Source of the DNA: CAZLBV01 sp964557845
GTDB taxonomy: Bacteria; Acidobacteriota; Aminicenantia; Aminicenantales; Aminicenantaceae
NCBI GenBank assembly: GCA_964557845.1
Contig: CAZLBV010000284.1
Location: forward strand, 1 to 16,928
Reading direction: 5' to 3'
DNA: 16,928 bases
The translations under genes and the position numbers were made by a program. Below the pieces are notes generated by a model that saw only the letters and a list, made by a program, of their open reading frames with translations, was not told the origin of the DNA and did not search any database. This document shows positions 1-7,499 of this stretch, piece by piece. How positions within the stretch are numbered: position 1 is the first letter of the stretch; every line of letters begins with the position of its first letter.

Positions 1-1
1 C

Positions 2-3000
2 GAGCTTAAGACCGGGCTCCCTATTCCAGAAGCTGACATCGAGGTCAGAGACAATAGTAATAAAGTATTATGGAAAGGAAAGACTGATCCTGAAGGAAAA
101 GCACAATCGCCGGGTTGGAAGAACCTGGGGCTTAAAAAGGAGGACAGTTGGACCAAACCCCAACTTTGGGTCTTTGTCTCAAAAGACAATGATCTTGCCT
201 TTACCTCATCGGAATGGGGCACAGGAGTCTACCCTTATCAATTAGGTATTTCTTATGATTGGAATCCTGAACCGGTTCAAATACAAGGTTATATTTTCTC
301 AGAACGAGGGATCTACCGCGCTGGTGAGAATATTCAGATAAAGGGGATTATCAGAGAAAGAGAAAAAGGAGACTGGAAAATCCCCACTAATCAACAAGTG
401 GAATGCATAATCCAAGACCCCTTTTATAATCAGGTCTTCAAAAAGTCACTTACTCTGGATGAATATGGCTCCTTTTCCCTTGAATATGTTTCCAGTCAGG
501 AAGCTTCCTTAGGGTATTATCAAGTTATGGTCAATGTCCCGGCCAAAGCCAAACCTGAAGACATCACAACCATGAATTCATCTTTCCGGATCGAGGCTTT
601 CCGGCCGGCAGAGTTTGAACTCCACCTTCGCACAGAAAAAGAAAGCTATGTCTTTGGTGAAACCTATAAATCCGAAATTACAGCGAATTATCTCTTCGGA
701 GGCGCTATGTCCGGACAAAAATTGACCTGGAACCTCAGGCTCGATCCTGTATATTATTCTCCACCAGGTCATAAAGGATATACTTTCGGCAATCAGATCG
801 AGAGATGGGAAAGATACGGGGAAGAAGAAAGCCGTCTGATCTCATCCGAAGAAACTACTTTAGATGAACAGGGAACCTATGAATTCTCTACCCCGATCAA
901 GGCTGAAAATGAGATGGATTCTATGTCTGCTACTTGGGAAGCGACGGTTCAAGGACCCAGCCGGAGATCCATATCTAATCGCATACAAACTATTATCCAT
1001 CGCGGAGAATTTTACATAGGGTTAAAACCCAACACTACTTTCTTAAAACAAGGAGAAGAATTATCCGTAGATATCATTTCAGTGCTGCCGGATGGCGATT
1101 ATCAACCGGGAAAAAATATCACAATCAATCTGATAAAAAGAGAATGGCATTCGGTCAGAAAAGCAGAAATAGGAGGCCGGTTTACTTGGGTCAGTGAAAA
1201 AAAGGATATACTTGTAGATACTCAAAAGATACAGACTGAAGATCATCCCATAACCATATCTTTCCAACCGGATAAAGCCGGTTATTATATCTTGACCGCC
1301 GAAGGCAAAGACCAGCGAGACAATCCGGTCAAGACATCAACTTATTTCTACCTTACCGGGACGGATTATGTCCCCTGGGAAAGGAGCGATGAGGATATCG
1401 TGGAACTTATACCGGATGCCGAGATTTACCAACCGGGCGAGGCAGCCAAAATATTAGTGAAGTCCCCTTATGAAAAAGCTAAAGCTTTAGTAACTATCGA
1501 AAGGGAATTCATACTTGAAAACCATGTGGTCGATATCCAAGGCAGTTCAGATACAATTGAGATCCCGGTTTTATCTGAACATGTTCCTAACGTCTTTGTT
1601 TCCGTACTTCTTGTCCAAGGCCGCACCTCACAAGCTGCGGCCGACCGGGAAGGAGATATTGGCAAACCGTCCTTTAAGATAGGATATATAAAACTAAGCG
1701 TAGATCCTATGGAGAGAAGATTAAATCTTAATATTGAAAAGAATAAAGATAAATATGCTCCCGGGGAACGAGTCTCCCTACAGCTTAAGGTAAGAGATAT
1801 TCAGGGAAAAGGACGAAAATCCAGTATTTCGGTTGCTGTAGTTGATCTTGGGGTTTTGAATCTAATCGGATATCAAACACCCGATCCTTTTTCATTTTTT
1901 TATCAGCATAAACCACTCTCCGTAGATACATCCGAGACCCGAAAACAGGTAGTCGGTCAAAGGGTTTGGGGAGAAAAAGGAGGGGTAGAAGGAGGAGGAG
2001 GCGCAGAAGCATCCAGGGCCATGTCGATACTTTCTGAAGTCGAGCTGCGCGGTAACTTTAAGTACACAGCTTATTGGAATCCTGACATACGAACGGATTC
2101 AGATGGAAATGCCGAAATCTCTTTTTCCCTGCCTGACAATCTAACCACATTCCGTATCATGGCTGTCGCCCAAACAAATGATTCCTGTTTTGGTCGGTCA
2201 GAAAGCCTGTTTAAGGTAGCTAAACCACTTCTCCTCCAGGCCGCTCTCCCCAGATTTGCCCGGATTCAAGATGAATTTCAGGCCGGTGTCGTTGTCCATA
2301 ACTACTCTGAGGAAAAAGGTGAGGTGCTGCTGGAATGCCAAGCCGAGGGGATATCACTTTTAGGAAATAAAAATTCATTTCGGTTCTCACTCCCTCCTGG
2401 AAACAGCAAGGAGATTCTTTTTCCCTTCAGAGCCGAAAAAATCGGAAAAGCTGATTTCAAGTTTAGAGCTAAAATGGGAGCTGACCAGGACGGCCTGGAA
2501 ATCATATTGCCGGTTATTCAGCCCCGGCCCCAGGAATCTGTAGCCCTCTTCAGCAGTACTGACCAGACCACCAAAGAATCGATCAAAATTCCAGAACAAG
2601 CATTATTGGAAGAAAGTTTTCTGAATTTTCATGCAGCCGCCAGCGCTCTCTCCGGTCTAAAAGGAAGCGTTGACTACCTTACAAAATATCCTTATTTATG
2701 CCTGGAACAAAGAGTTTCTTCCATTTTTCCTTATCTTGTTGGAAAGAACATAATTCTTGATTTTCAACTTAGTGAACTGGACAAACAGGAAATAGATGAA
2801 TATGTACAGCAAACATTGAAAGATATTCATTCTTATCAAAAGGAAAATGGAGGATTTGGCCTCTGGCCTGATTCTCAGTATGATTCCCCTTTTAATAGCT
2901 GTTACGCTGTATTTGCCTTGATAAAAGCCAGGCAAAGTGGATATGAGATCGATAATTCAATTTTGCGCTCAGCGGAAAATTACCTTAAAAACATCTTAAA

Positions 3001-4159
3001 AGGCCGGATCAAACGCCAAAATTATCCTTACAGCTCACGTTCTTGGAATACAGTCCAATGCTATGCTCTTTATACTCTGGCCCTTCTTGGTCAACCTGAA
3101 TCCGAATACAATGACAAGCTTTTCTCATTAAGAGAAGATCTATCTCTCTTTGCTAAAACACTTCTGCTGAAAGCCTTATATCTAGGAAGAGGCACTCTTC
3201 AGGCACAAAACATCCTCTTGGAAGATCTGCAGAATAAAATAAAAGTCGATTCCACAACTGCCCATTTTGAGGATGACGAAGGCAGAGAGGGAGGCTGGAT
3301 TTATTCTTCTAACCTCCGGACTACATCCCTAATCCTGCAGAGTATGCTTGAGATCGGGGCCGATGTTGCTTTTATTCCGGAGATCGCCCGTTGGATCGTT
3401 ACAAAAAGGCAATCCAATAAGTGGAATAATACCCAAGATAATTTCTATGCCTTCTATGCTCTAAATGATTTTTACATTAAATACGAAAAAGTCCAACCTG
3501 ATTTTAAACTCGAAGTAGAATTGGAAGGGAATAAAATATTAGAAGACACATTTAGAAATAACCGGCAGCAGGTCAATCAAGGGAAAGTTGCCTTGACTTC
3601 ATTTAAACCGGGAAAAATCGTGCCGCTGAACATAAAAATGAAAGGAGAAGGGACCCTCTATTATGAGACCAGAATGACTTACACCCCCACCCGGAAGCTA
3701 AATCCTCGAGATGAAGGTTTTACGGTATATAAGGAAATCACAGATATGGAAGGTAAGCCTTTGGCGGAGATCAAAGCAGGCACCCTGGCCGTAGTAACTC
3801 TTCAGATCATAGCCCCTCAAGAAAGTTTGTTTGTTTTAGTCAATGATCCCCTTCCTGCAGGTTTAGAAGCGGTGAATCCAGTTTTCCAGATCGAGAGTGA
3901 GGAGGAACAAAACCGTCTCGCCCAATCTTTCGATAACGATTCTAATCGCTGGTGGTGGCAGGGATTTAATCATATCGAGATGCATGATGATCGAGTCCTG
4001 CTCTTCGCCGATTCTCTTTCTCCTGGAATCCATACCCACCGGTACCTGGCACGGGCTCTTACTTATGGTACATTCAGCGCCCCAGGGACCAAGGTGGAAA
4101 AAATGTATGCTCCGGAAGTCTTTGGAAGAAGCAGTGAGATCACTCTAAAAGTAAAATAA
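2..4159 (+). CDS. Bacterial alpha-2-macroglobulin (thioester type), 5'-truncated by window edge
   Basis: The reading frame is open from base 2 to the TAA at 4157-4159, giving 1385 residues with no start in the window. The GTG at 398 is internal. In the part before it, residues 101-109 read ERGIYRAGE, the signature of the MG2 (A2M_N) domain. A Gly-rich stretch (residues ~660-670) before the A2M domain (begins near residue 690, TAYWNP) is the likely protease bait region. CLEQ at residues 900-903 (bases 2699-2710) is the intact Cys-Gly-Glu-Gln-type thioester, followed by the helical thioester domain and a C-terminal MG10-like domain containing DPLPAGLEAVNP. Family members (E. coli YfhM) are usually periplasmic lipoproteins of about 1600-1900 residues that trap attacking proteases, so several hundred N-terminal residues, including the signal peptide, are probably missing. 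The gene is followed after 40 bp by pbpC, the same pairing as in E. coli. Family identification is firm; the protease-trapping role is inferred from the family. Confidence 0.95.
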   Translation, partial: ELKTGLPIPEADIEVRDNSNKVLWKGKTDPEGKAQSPGWKNLGLKKEDSWTKPQLWVFVSKDNDLAFTSSEWGTGVYPYQLGISYDWNPEPVQIQGYIFSERGIYRAGENIQIKGIIREREKGDWKIPTNQQVECIIQDPFYNQVFKKSLTLDEYGSFSLEYVSSQEASLGYYQVMVNVPAKAKPEDITTMNSSFRIEAFRPAEFELHLRTEKESYVFGETYKSEITANYLFGGAMSGQKLTWNLRLDPVYYSPPGHKGYTFGNQIERWERYGEEESRLISSEETTLDEQGTYEFSTPIKAENEMDSMSATWEATVQGPSRRSISNRIQTIIHRGEFYIGLKPNTTFLKQGEELSVDIISVLPDGDYQPGKNITINLIKREWHSVRKAEIGGRFTWVSEKKDILVDTQKIQTEDHPITISFQPDKAGYYILTAEGKDQRDNPVKTSTYFYLTGTDYVPWERSDEDIVELIPDAEIYQPGEAAKILVKSPYEKAKALVTIEREFILENHVVDIQGSSDTIEIPVLSEHVPNVFVSVLLVQGRTSQAAADREGDIGKPSFKIGYIKLSVDPMERRLNLNIEKNKDKYAPGERVSLQLKVRDIQGKGRKSSISVAVVDLGVLNLIGYQTPDPFSFFYQHKPLSVDTSETRKQVVGQRVWGEKGGVEGGGGAEASRAMSILSEVELRGNFKYTAYWNPDIRTDSDGNAEISFSLPDNLTTFRIMAVAQTNDSCFGRSESLFKVAKPLLLQAALPRFARIQDEFQAGVVVHNYSEEKGEVLLECQAEGISLLGNKNSFRFSLPPGNSKEILFPFRAEKIGKADFKFRAKMGADQDGLEIILPVIQPRPQESVALFSSTDQTTKESIKIPEQALLEESFLNFHAAASALSGLKGSVDYLTKYPYLCLEQRVSSIFPYLVGKNIILDFQLSELDKQEIDEYVQQTLKDIHSYQKENGGFGLWPDSQYDSPFNSCYAVFALIKARQSGYEIDNSILRSAENYLKNILKGRIKRQNYPYSSRSWNTVQCYALYTLALLGQPESEYNDKLFSLREDLSLFAKTLLLKALYLGRGTLQAQNILLEDLQNKIKVDSTTAHFEDDEGREGGWIYSSNLRTTSLILQSMLEIGADVAFIPEIARWIVTKRQSNKWNNTQDNFYAFYALNDFYIKYEKVQPDFKLEVELEGNKILEDTFRNNRQQVNQGKVALTSFKPGKIVPLNIKMKGEGTLYYETRMTYTPTRKLNPRDEGFTVYKEITDMEGKPLAEIKAGTLAVVTLQIIAPQESLFVLVNDPLPAGLEAVNPVFQIESEEEQNRLAQSFDNDSNRWWWQGFNHIEMHDDRVLLFADSLSPGIHTHRYLARALTYGTFSAPGTKVEKMYAPEVFGRSSEITLKVK

Positions 4160-4199
4160 GGTGAAATACACTTTATCTATAGAAAGATAGAAGTCTAAC

Positions 4200-6458
4200 A
4201 TGAAAAAATTCCTCTTATTAGGAATGATCCTGATCACATTTGGGATGATGCTTTCAATCTATCTGCCTTTGCCGGAAAATCAGTTTGCCCCTGTTGGCTC
4301 TTTGTCTCTCATTATAACAGACAGGAATGGAATAATCTTGCGGGAAGTGTTATCCGATAAGGGAGGATATTGTCAGTGGCTTGACCTGAGCGAGATCTCT
4401 CCGGCGTTGATAAAAGCTACCCTGGCTGCCGAAGACAAATATTTTTTTCTGCATCCCGGTATCAATCCGGTCTCGATCGTTCGCGCCATCTCACAAAACA
4501 TACTTCATCTGAAGATCGTATCCGGAGCATCTACAATCACCCAGCAGCTTATCAGAAATGTTTATCCCAGAAAAAGAGATATTCTTTCAAAGTTATTTGA
4601 GGCATGGATGGCTTTGCGTTTGGAAAAATCTTTTTCCAAGGAAGAAATCCTGGCCCAGTATCTAAACCGGATTTGTTATGGCAACCAAGCATATGGAATT
4701 CAAGCTGCTGCTCAACTGTACTTTGACAAACCAGCCTCTGATCTAAGCTTAGCTGAATCCGCTTTTCTTGCCGGTCTGCCTCGATCTCCGACTCAACTTA
4801 ATCCTTATCGGAATTTGCAAAAAGCCATCGAGCGTCAAAAAAAAACACTTCAGCACATGTATGGGATGGGTTCTATCCAGAAACAAGATTTGCTCAATTC
4901 CTTAGACAAGCCTCTTAAGCTCGTTTCCGAGATACAAAATTTCAGGGCTCCTCATTTTTGTGACTTTCTATTGAAACAAATTCCGCTGCCGGAGTCATCC
5001 AGGATCAGCCGAATCCAAACTACACTTGATTATCGTCTTCAGGAAAAAATAGAAGCTCTGGTTAAAAATCATGTCAGTTCTCTTAAAAACAAATCCATTA
5101 CCAATGCTGCGGTAATCGTTCTGGATAATCGAAACAGACAGATCCTCAGTATGGTAGGCTCCAAGGATTTTTTTGACTATGATCATGATGGTCAAGTGAA
5201 CGGAGCGCTGGCGCTCAGACAGCCCGGCTCGACTCTAAAGCCCTTTACGTATGCTCTTGCCCTCAAAAGAGGCAAAACAGCGGCTTCTCTTCTCGATGAT
5301 GCCGAAATTCAATTTTCGACTCCAAATGGAAACTATCATCCTGAAAATTATGACAGAAGATATCACGGCCAAGTCCGTCTGAGAGAAGCTCTAGCCTGCT
5401 CCTACAATGTACCGGCTGTAGCCTTAGTTAAGGAAATCGGCCCCGATGCTCTCTTCCAAACATTGAAACAGATGGATTTTACCAGTCTTGATCGCACCCC
5501 CAGTTATTATGGGATCGGCCTTACTTTGGGAAACGGTGAGGTTAATCTTTTGGAATTAGTCCGTTCCTATTCAACTCTGGCAAGATATGGGCACTATGCC
5601 AGGGAAACCTGCATGCTCAGTTATATGGAACATGGAAAGGAAGGCTGGATCCAATATCCGGGAGATGAAACTGAAAAAACGATTTTTTCACCTGAGATAG
5701 CTTATGTAATCTCTGATATACTTTCGGATAACAATGCCAGGATTCCTGCTTTCGGGTATAATTCACCTCTCAATCTTCCTTTTCCCTGTTCTGTAAAAAC
5801 CGGAACATCAAAAGATTTCCGCGACAACTGGACCATAGGTTTTACAGCTAAATATACAGTAGGAGTATGGGTAGGAAACTTTGACGGAAAACCTATGCAA
5901 AAAGTATCCGGGATATCCGGATGCGGTCCTCTATTCAGAGACATTATGTTATTACTCGAAAACAAAAATCCATCTCAACCTATCAAACAGCCGGAAACAG
6001 TCATATGCACTAAGGTTTGTCCTGTTTCAGGATACTTACCAGGTGATTATTGTCCCGGCTCAATTGAGGAAATTTTCATAGCCGGCACATCGCCCACTGC
6101 TGTCTGCCCCTTTCATTATGAATCAAATTCCCATAACCCAGATATGCCAGAACCATCTGCAGGCGATTTTGACTACAGCAGTGGCTTTAAAATATCTTTC
6201 CCATTTGATGGAGATATATTTAAATTAGACCCCATTCTTCGCCGCAACTACCAGACGATTCAACTCAAAGTTTCTATTCCAGAACACTTTTCGATTGATA
6301 AGGTGGAATGGTGGGTCAATGAAGAAAAAGTGGGGACAGTTTCCTCTCCTTTTTCTCTTGCCTGGAAAATCCGGCCGGGTTCGTATACAATAAAGGCCCA
6401 TGCCTTTGGCAGAAATGAAATGGTTGGAATTTCATCTGTCAAGATAAAAATTCTTTAG
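4200..6458 (+). CDS. pbpC: Penicillin-binding protein 1C (bifunctional transglycosylase/transpeptidase)
   Basis: This 752-residue protein polymerises and cross-links peptidoglycan on the outer face of the inner membrane. Residues ~4-23 form an N-terminal membrane anchor. The GT51 transglycosylase domain shows EDKYFFLHPG with catalytic Glu78, GASTITQQ (109-116) and the later RLEKSFSKEEI block (140-150). The transpeptidase domain has all three motifs: S344-T-L-K347 with nucleophile Ser344, S401-Y-N403 and K533-T-G535. The C-terminus (~600-752) has several cysteines and then a beta-rich BiPBP_C-type domain, the arrangement specific to PBP1C. Length is normal for the family (about 750-800). The ATG at 4200 has only a weak purine-rich ribosome site. 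It lies 40 bp after the alpha-2-macroglobulin gene and is probably co-transcribed. In E. coli this pair is thought to combine protease defence with wall repair. I see nothing degenerate. Confidence 0.96.
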   Translation: MKKFLLLGMILITFGMMLSIYLPLPENQFAPVGSLSLIITDRNGIILREVLSDKGGYCQWLDLSEISPALIKATLAAEDKYFFLHPGINPVSIVRAISQNILHLKIVSGASTITQQLIRNVYPRKRDILSKLFEAWMALRLEKSFSKEEILAQYLNRICYGNQAYGIQAAAQLYFDKPASDLSLAESAFLAGLPRSPTQLNPYRNLQKAIERQKKTLQHMYGMGSIQKQDLLNSLDKPLKLVSEIQNFRAPHFCDFLLKQIPLPESSRISRIQTTLDYRLQEKIEALVKNHVSSLKNKSITNAAVIVLDNRNRQILSMVGSKDFFDYDHDGQVNGALALRQPGSTLKPFTYALALKRGKTAASLLDDAEIQFSTPNGNYHPENYDRRYHGQVRLREALACSYNVPAVALVKEIGPDALFQTLKQMDFTSLDRTPSYYGIGLTLGNGEVNLLELVRSYSTLARYGHYARETCMLSYMEHGKEGWIQYPGDETEKTIFSPEIAYVISDILSDNNARIPAFGYNSPLNLPFPCSVKTGTSKDFRDNWTIGFTAKYTVGVWVGNFDGKPMQKVSGISGCGPLFRDIMLLLENKNPSQPIKQPETVICTKVCPVSGYLPGDYCPGSIEEIFIAGTSPTAVCPFHYESNSHNPDMPEPSAGDFDYSSGFKISFPFDGDIFKLDPILRRNYQTIQLKVSIPEHFSIDKVEWWVNEEKVGTVSSPFSLAWKIRPGSYTIKAHAFGRNEMVGISSVKIKIL

Positions 6459-6474
6459 ATTGGGAGAGAAAGAA

Positions 6475-6939
6475 ATGGAGAGAAGAAAGGCACTTATTTC
6501 TCTTGGATGTATTCCTTTGATCGGCCCTTTATTTTTAAAATCTCATAACAGGAGTGATAAAATGAAAAAAGAAGTCAAAACCGATAACGCTCCCCAGGCG
6601 ATCGGTCCTTATTCACAAGGCATCATTGCTAATGGATTTGTCTTTGCCTCCGGACAGATTGCCATTGATCCTAAAACTGGGAAACTGAGCACAGGATCAA
6701 TTGAAGAGCAAACCCGTATGGCTCTAACGAACCTGAAGGCTGTTATCGAGGCAGCAGGGAGTTCATTTGATAAAGTTGTAAAATGCACGGTATTTCTTAA
6801 GGACATGGATGAATTCAACCAGATGAATGCAGTTTATGCTGAGTTCTTTCAACCACCTTTTCCAGGGAGAGCAGCGGTTCAAGTTGCCCGTCTTCCTAAA
6901 GATGTCAAGGTTGAGATCGAAGCCATAGCTGTCCTTTAG
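6475..6939 (+). CDS. ridA: RidA-family enamine/imine deaminase with N-terminal leader
   Basis: RidA proteins hydrolyse reactive 2-aminoacrylate-type enamines/imines released by PLP dehydratases. The core is nearly canonical: NAPQAIGPYSQG at its start, FVFASGQI, and the C-terminal block with PGRAAVQVARLPKDVKVEIEA carried by R103 and E118 (numbered from the internal ATG at 6562), matching E. coli R105 and E120. Two starts are credible. The ATG at 6475 has GGAGAG six bases upstream and yields 154 residues with a leader carrying a twin Arg (residues 3-4) and a hydrophobic stretch. The ATG at 6562 has AGGAG seven bases upstream and yields a standard 125-residue cytosolic RidA. A TTG at 6460 is also in frame but overlaps the first ribosome site. 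I chose 6475 as the longest well-supported start; 6562 could be the main or a second one. The gene follows pbpC by 16 bp, so it probably shares that transcript. Confidence 0.9.
   Translation: MERRKALISLGCIPLIGPLFLKSHNRSDKMKKEVKTDNAPQAIGPYSQGIIANGFVFASGQIAIDPKTGKLSTGSIEEQTRMALTNLKAVIEAAGSSFDKVVKCTVFLKDMDEFNQMNAVYAEFFQPPFPGRAAVQVARLPKDVKVEIEAIAVL
6550..6564 (+). promoter_or_regulatory. Internal ribosome binding site and second ATG in ridA
   Basis: AGGAG at 6550-6554 lies seven bases before an in-frame ATG at 6562. Starting there gives a protein that aligns with E. coli RidA from its first residues, with Tyr17 in the same place. The spacing and strength are as good as those of the upstream start, so dual initiation (leader-bearing and cytosolic forms) is possible. 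Confidence 0.5.
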
Positions 6940-6959
6940 AAAAGCTAAATGCAATCACC

Positions 6960-6988
6960 TTGACAGTCTCTCAGTTCACCGCTAAGAT
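6960..6988 (+). promoter_or_regulatory. Candidate sigma-70 promoter for the response regulator
   Basis: A perfect -35 hexamer TTGACA (6960-6965) is followed, after 17 bases, by TAAGAT (6983-6988), a 4/6 match to the -10 consensus that keeps the conserved first two and last two positions. Transcription would begin near 6995, shortly before the ribosome site AAGGA at 7004-7008. It lies in the only gap (77 bp) upstream of the receiver gene and is the best promoter match I found in the intergenic DNA. Confidence 0.6.
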
Positions 6989-7016
6989 AAAGCAATAAAA
7001 ATTAAGGATTTATCCG

Positions 7017-7388
7017 GTGAGAGAAAACGCTCGTGTTATGGTAGTTGAAGATGAGGGCATTGTCTCCATTGATATACGTAATATTCTAAAAAAACTTGGA
7101 TATTTTGTTTCAGCTGTCGCCTTTAGCGGAGAAGAAGCTATTTCAAAGGTAAAGGAAAATCCGACAGATTTGATCTTGATGGATATTGGATTAAAAGGAA
7201 AAATAGATGGGATTCAAGCTGCCAAAGAGATCCGCAACCGAAATAAAATTCCTGTGATCTTTCTCTCCGGTTTTGCAGATGACAATACGCTTAAAAAAGC
7301 CCAGGAGGCTGAACCGGCTGCCTACCTTCTTAAACCTATTAACGAAGAAGAGCTTAAAGCAACCATAGAAAAAATTATAGAAAAATAA
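7017..7388 (+). CDS. Stand-alone CheY-like receiver-domain response regulator
   Basis: The 123-residue protein is a single receiver domain with no output domain. The expected residues are all present: acidic pair E11-D12 in VVEDEG, phospho-acceptor D56 in LILMDIGLKG, S84 in VIFLSGF (the Thr/Ser switch), and K106 in YLLKPIN. The wording DIGLKGKIDGIQAAKEI is typical of receivers that work with multi-domain sensor kinases, often through phosphorelay, rather than chemotaxis CheY. The GTG start at 7017 has AAGGA eight bases upstream; an ATG seven codons in would cut the first beta strand. No histidine kinase lies in the window, so the partner is unknown. It has its own promoter candidate. I see no sign that it controls the flanking operons directly, as it has no DNA-binding domain. 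Confidence 0.92.
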   Translation: MRENARVMVVEDEGIVSIDIRNILKKLGYFVSAVAFSGEEAISKVKENPTDLILMDIGLKGKIDGIQAAKEIRNRNKIPVIFLSGFADDNTLKKAQEAEPAAYLLKPINEEELKATIEKIIEK

Positions 7389-7395
7389 TATTTAA

Positions 7396-7434
7396 GCATG
7401 CCTATTTATGAATTTCATCGCCATAAACGCATGC
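7396..7434 (+). promoter_or_regulatory. Candidate hairpin in the hyuA leader
   Basis: GCATGC (7396-7401) can pair with GCATGC (7429-7434), and inside them TTTATG (7405-7410) can pair with CATAAA (7422-7427). That gives 12 base pairs with a 3/1-base internal loop and an 11-base terminal loop. No T-run follows directly, so it does not look like an intrinsic terminator. It may be a processing or stability element between the receiver gene and hyuA. Confidence 0.35.
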
Positions 7435-7496
7435 AGGATTTTGAGATCTTTACAAATAACTCTTTTACCCCAGTATCGTTTTTTTTAAAAGGGTAA
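7398..7496 (+). pseudogene. Possible decayed FmdB-type zinc-ribbon start (32-codon ORF)
   Basis: An ATG-to-TAA ORF of 32 codons fills the gap before hyuA. It begins MPIYEFHRHKRMQDFEIF, which closely resembles the conserved opening of FmdB/CxxC-CxxC zinc-ribbon proteins (MPIYEY-x-C-x-x-C-x-x-x-FE). The two positions where the first metal-binding cysteines belong are arginines, and similarity stops after about 18 residues. There is no clear ribosome site upstream. This fits a truncated relic of a normally 60-100-residue protein, but chance resemblance in so short an ORF cannot be excluded. Confidence 0.35.
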
Positions 7497-7497
7497 A
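7464..7497 (+). promoter_or_regulatory. Possible hairpin masking the hyuA ribosome site
   Basis: TTTACCC (7464-7470) is an exact complement of GGGTAAA (7491-7497). The GGG at 7491-7493 is the likely Shine-Dalgarno core for the TTG start at 7500. Seven pairs over a 20-base, T/A-rich loop (eight T at 7479-7486) would hide the ribosome site, allowing translational control. The stem is short and this is only a structural suggestion. Confidence 0.25.
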
Positions 7498-7499
7498 CG

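Noticed and set aside
398..400. GTG at 398 as the start of the alpha-2-macroglobulin gene
   Set aside because: The frame is open back to base 2 and the upstream translation contains the MG2 signature ERGIYRAGE, so the coding region continues past the left edge.
4160..4199. Short inverted repeat TATCT/AGATA between the alpha-2-macroglobulin and pbpC genes as a regulatory hairpin
   Set aside because: Only five A/T-rich base pairs, too weak to separate from chance.
7479..7490. T-run before hyuA as an intrinsic terminator
   Set aside because: No GC-rich stem lies immediately upstream of the eight T; the nearest hairpin ends 45 bases earlier.
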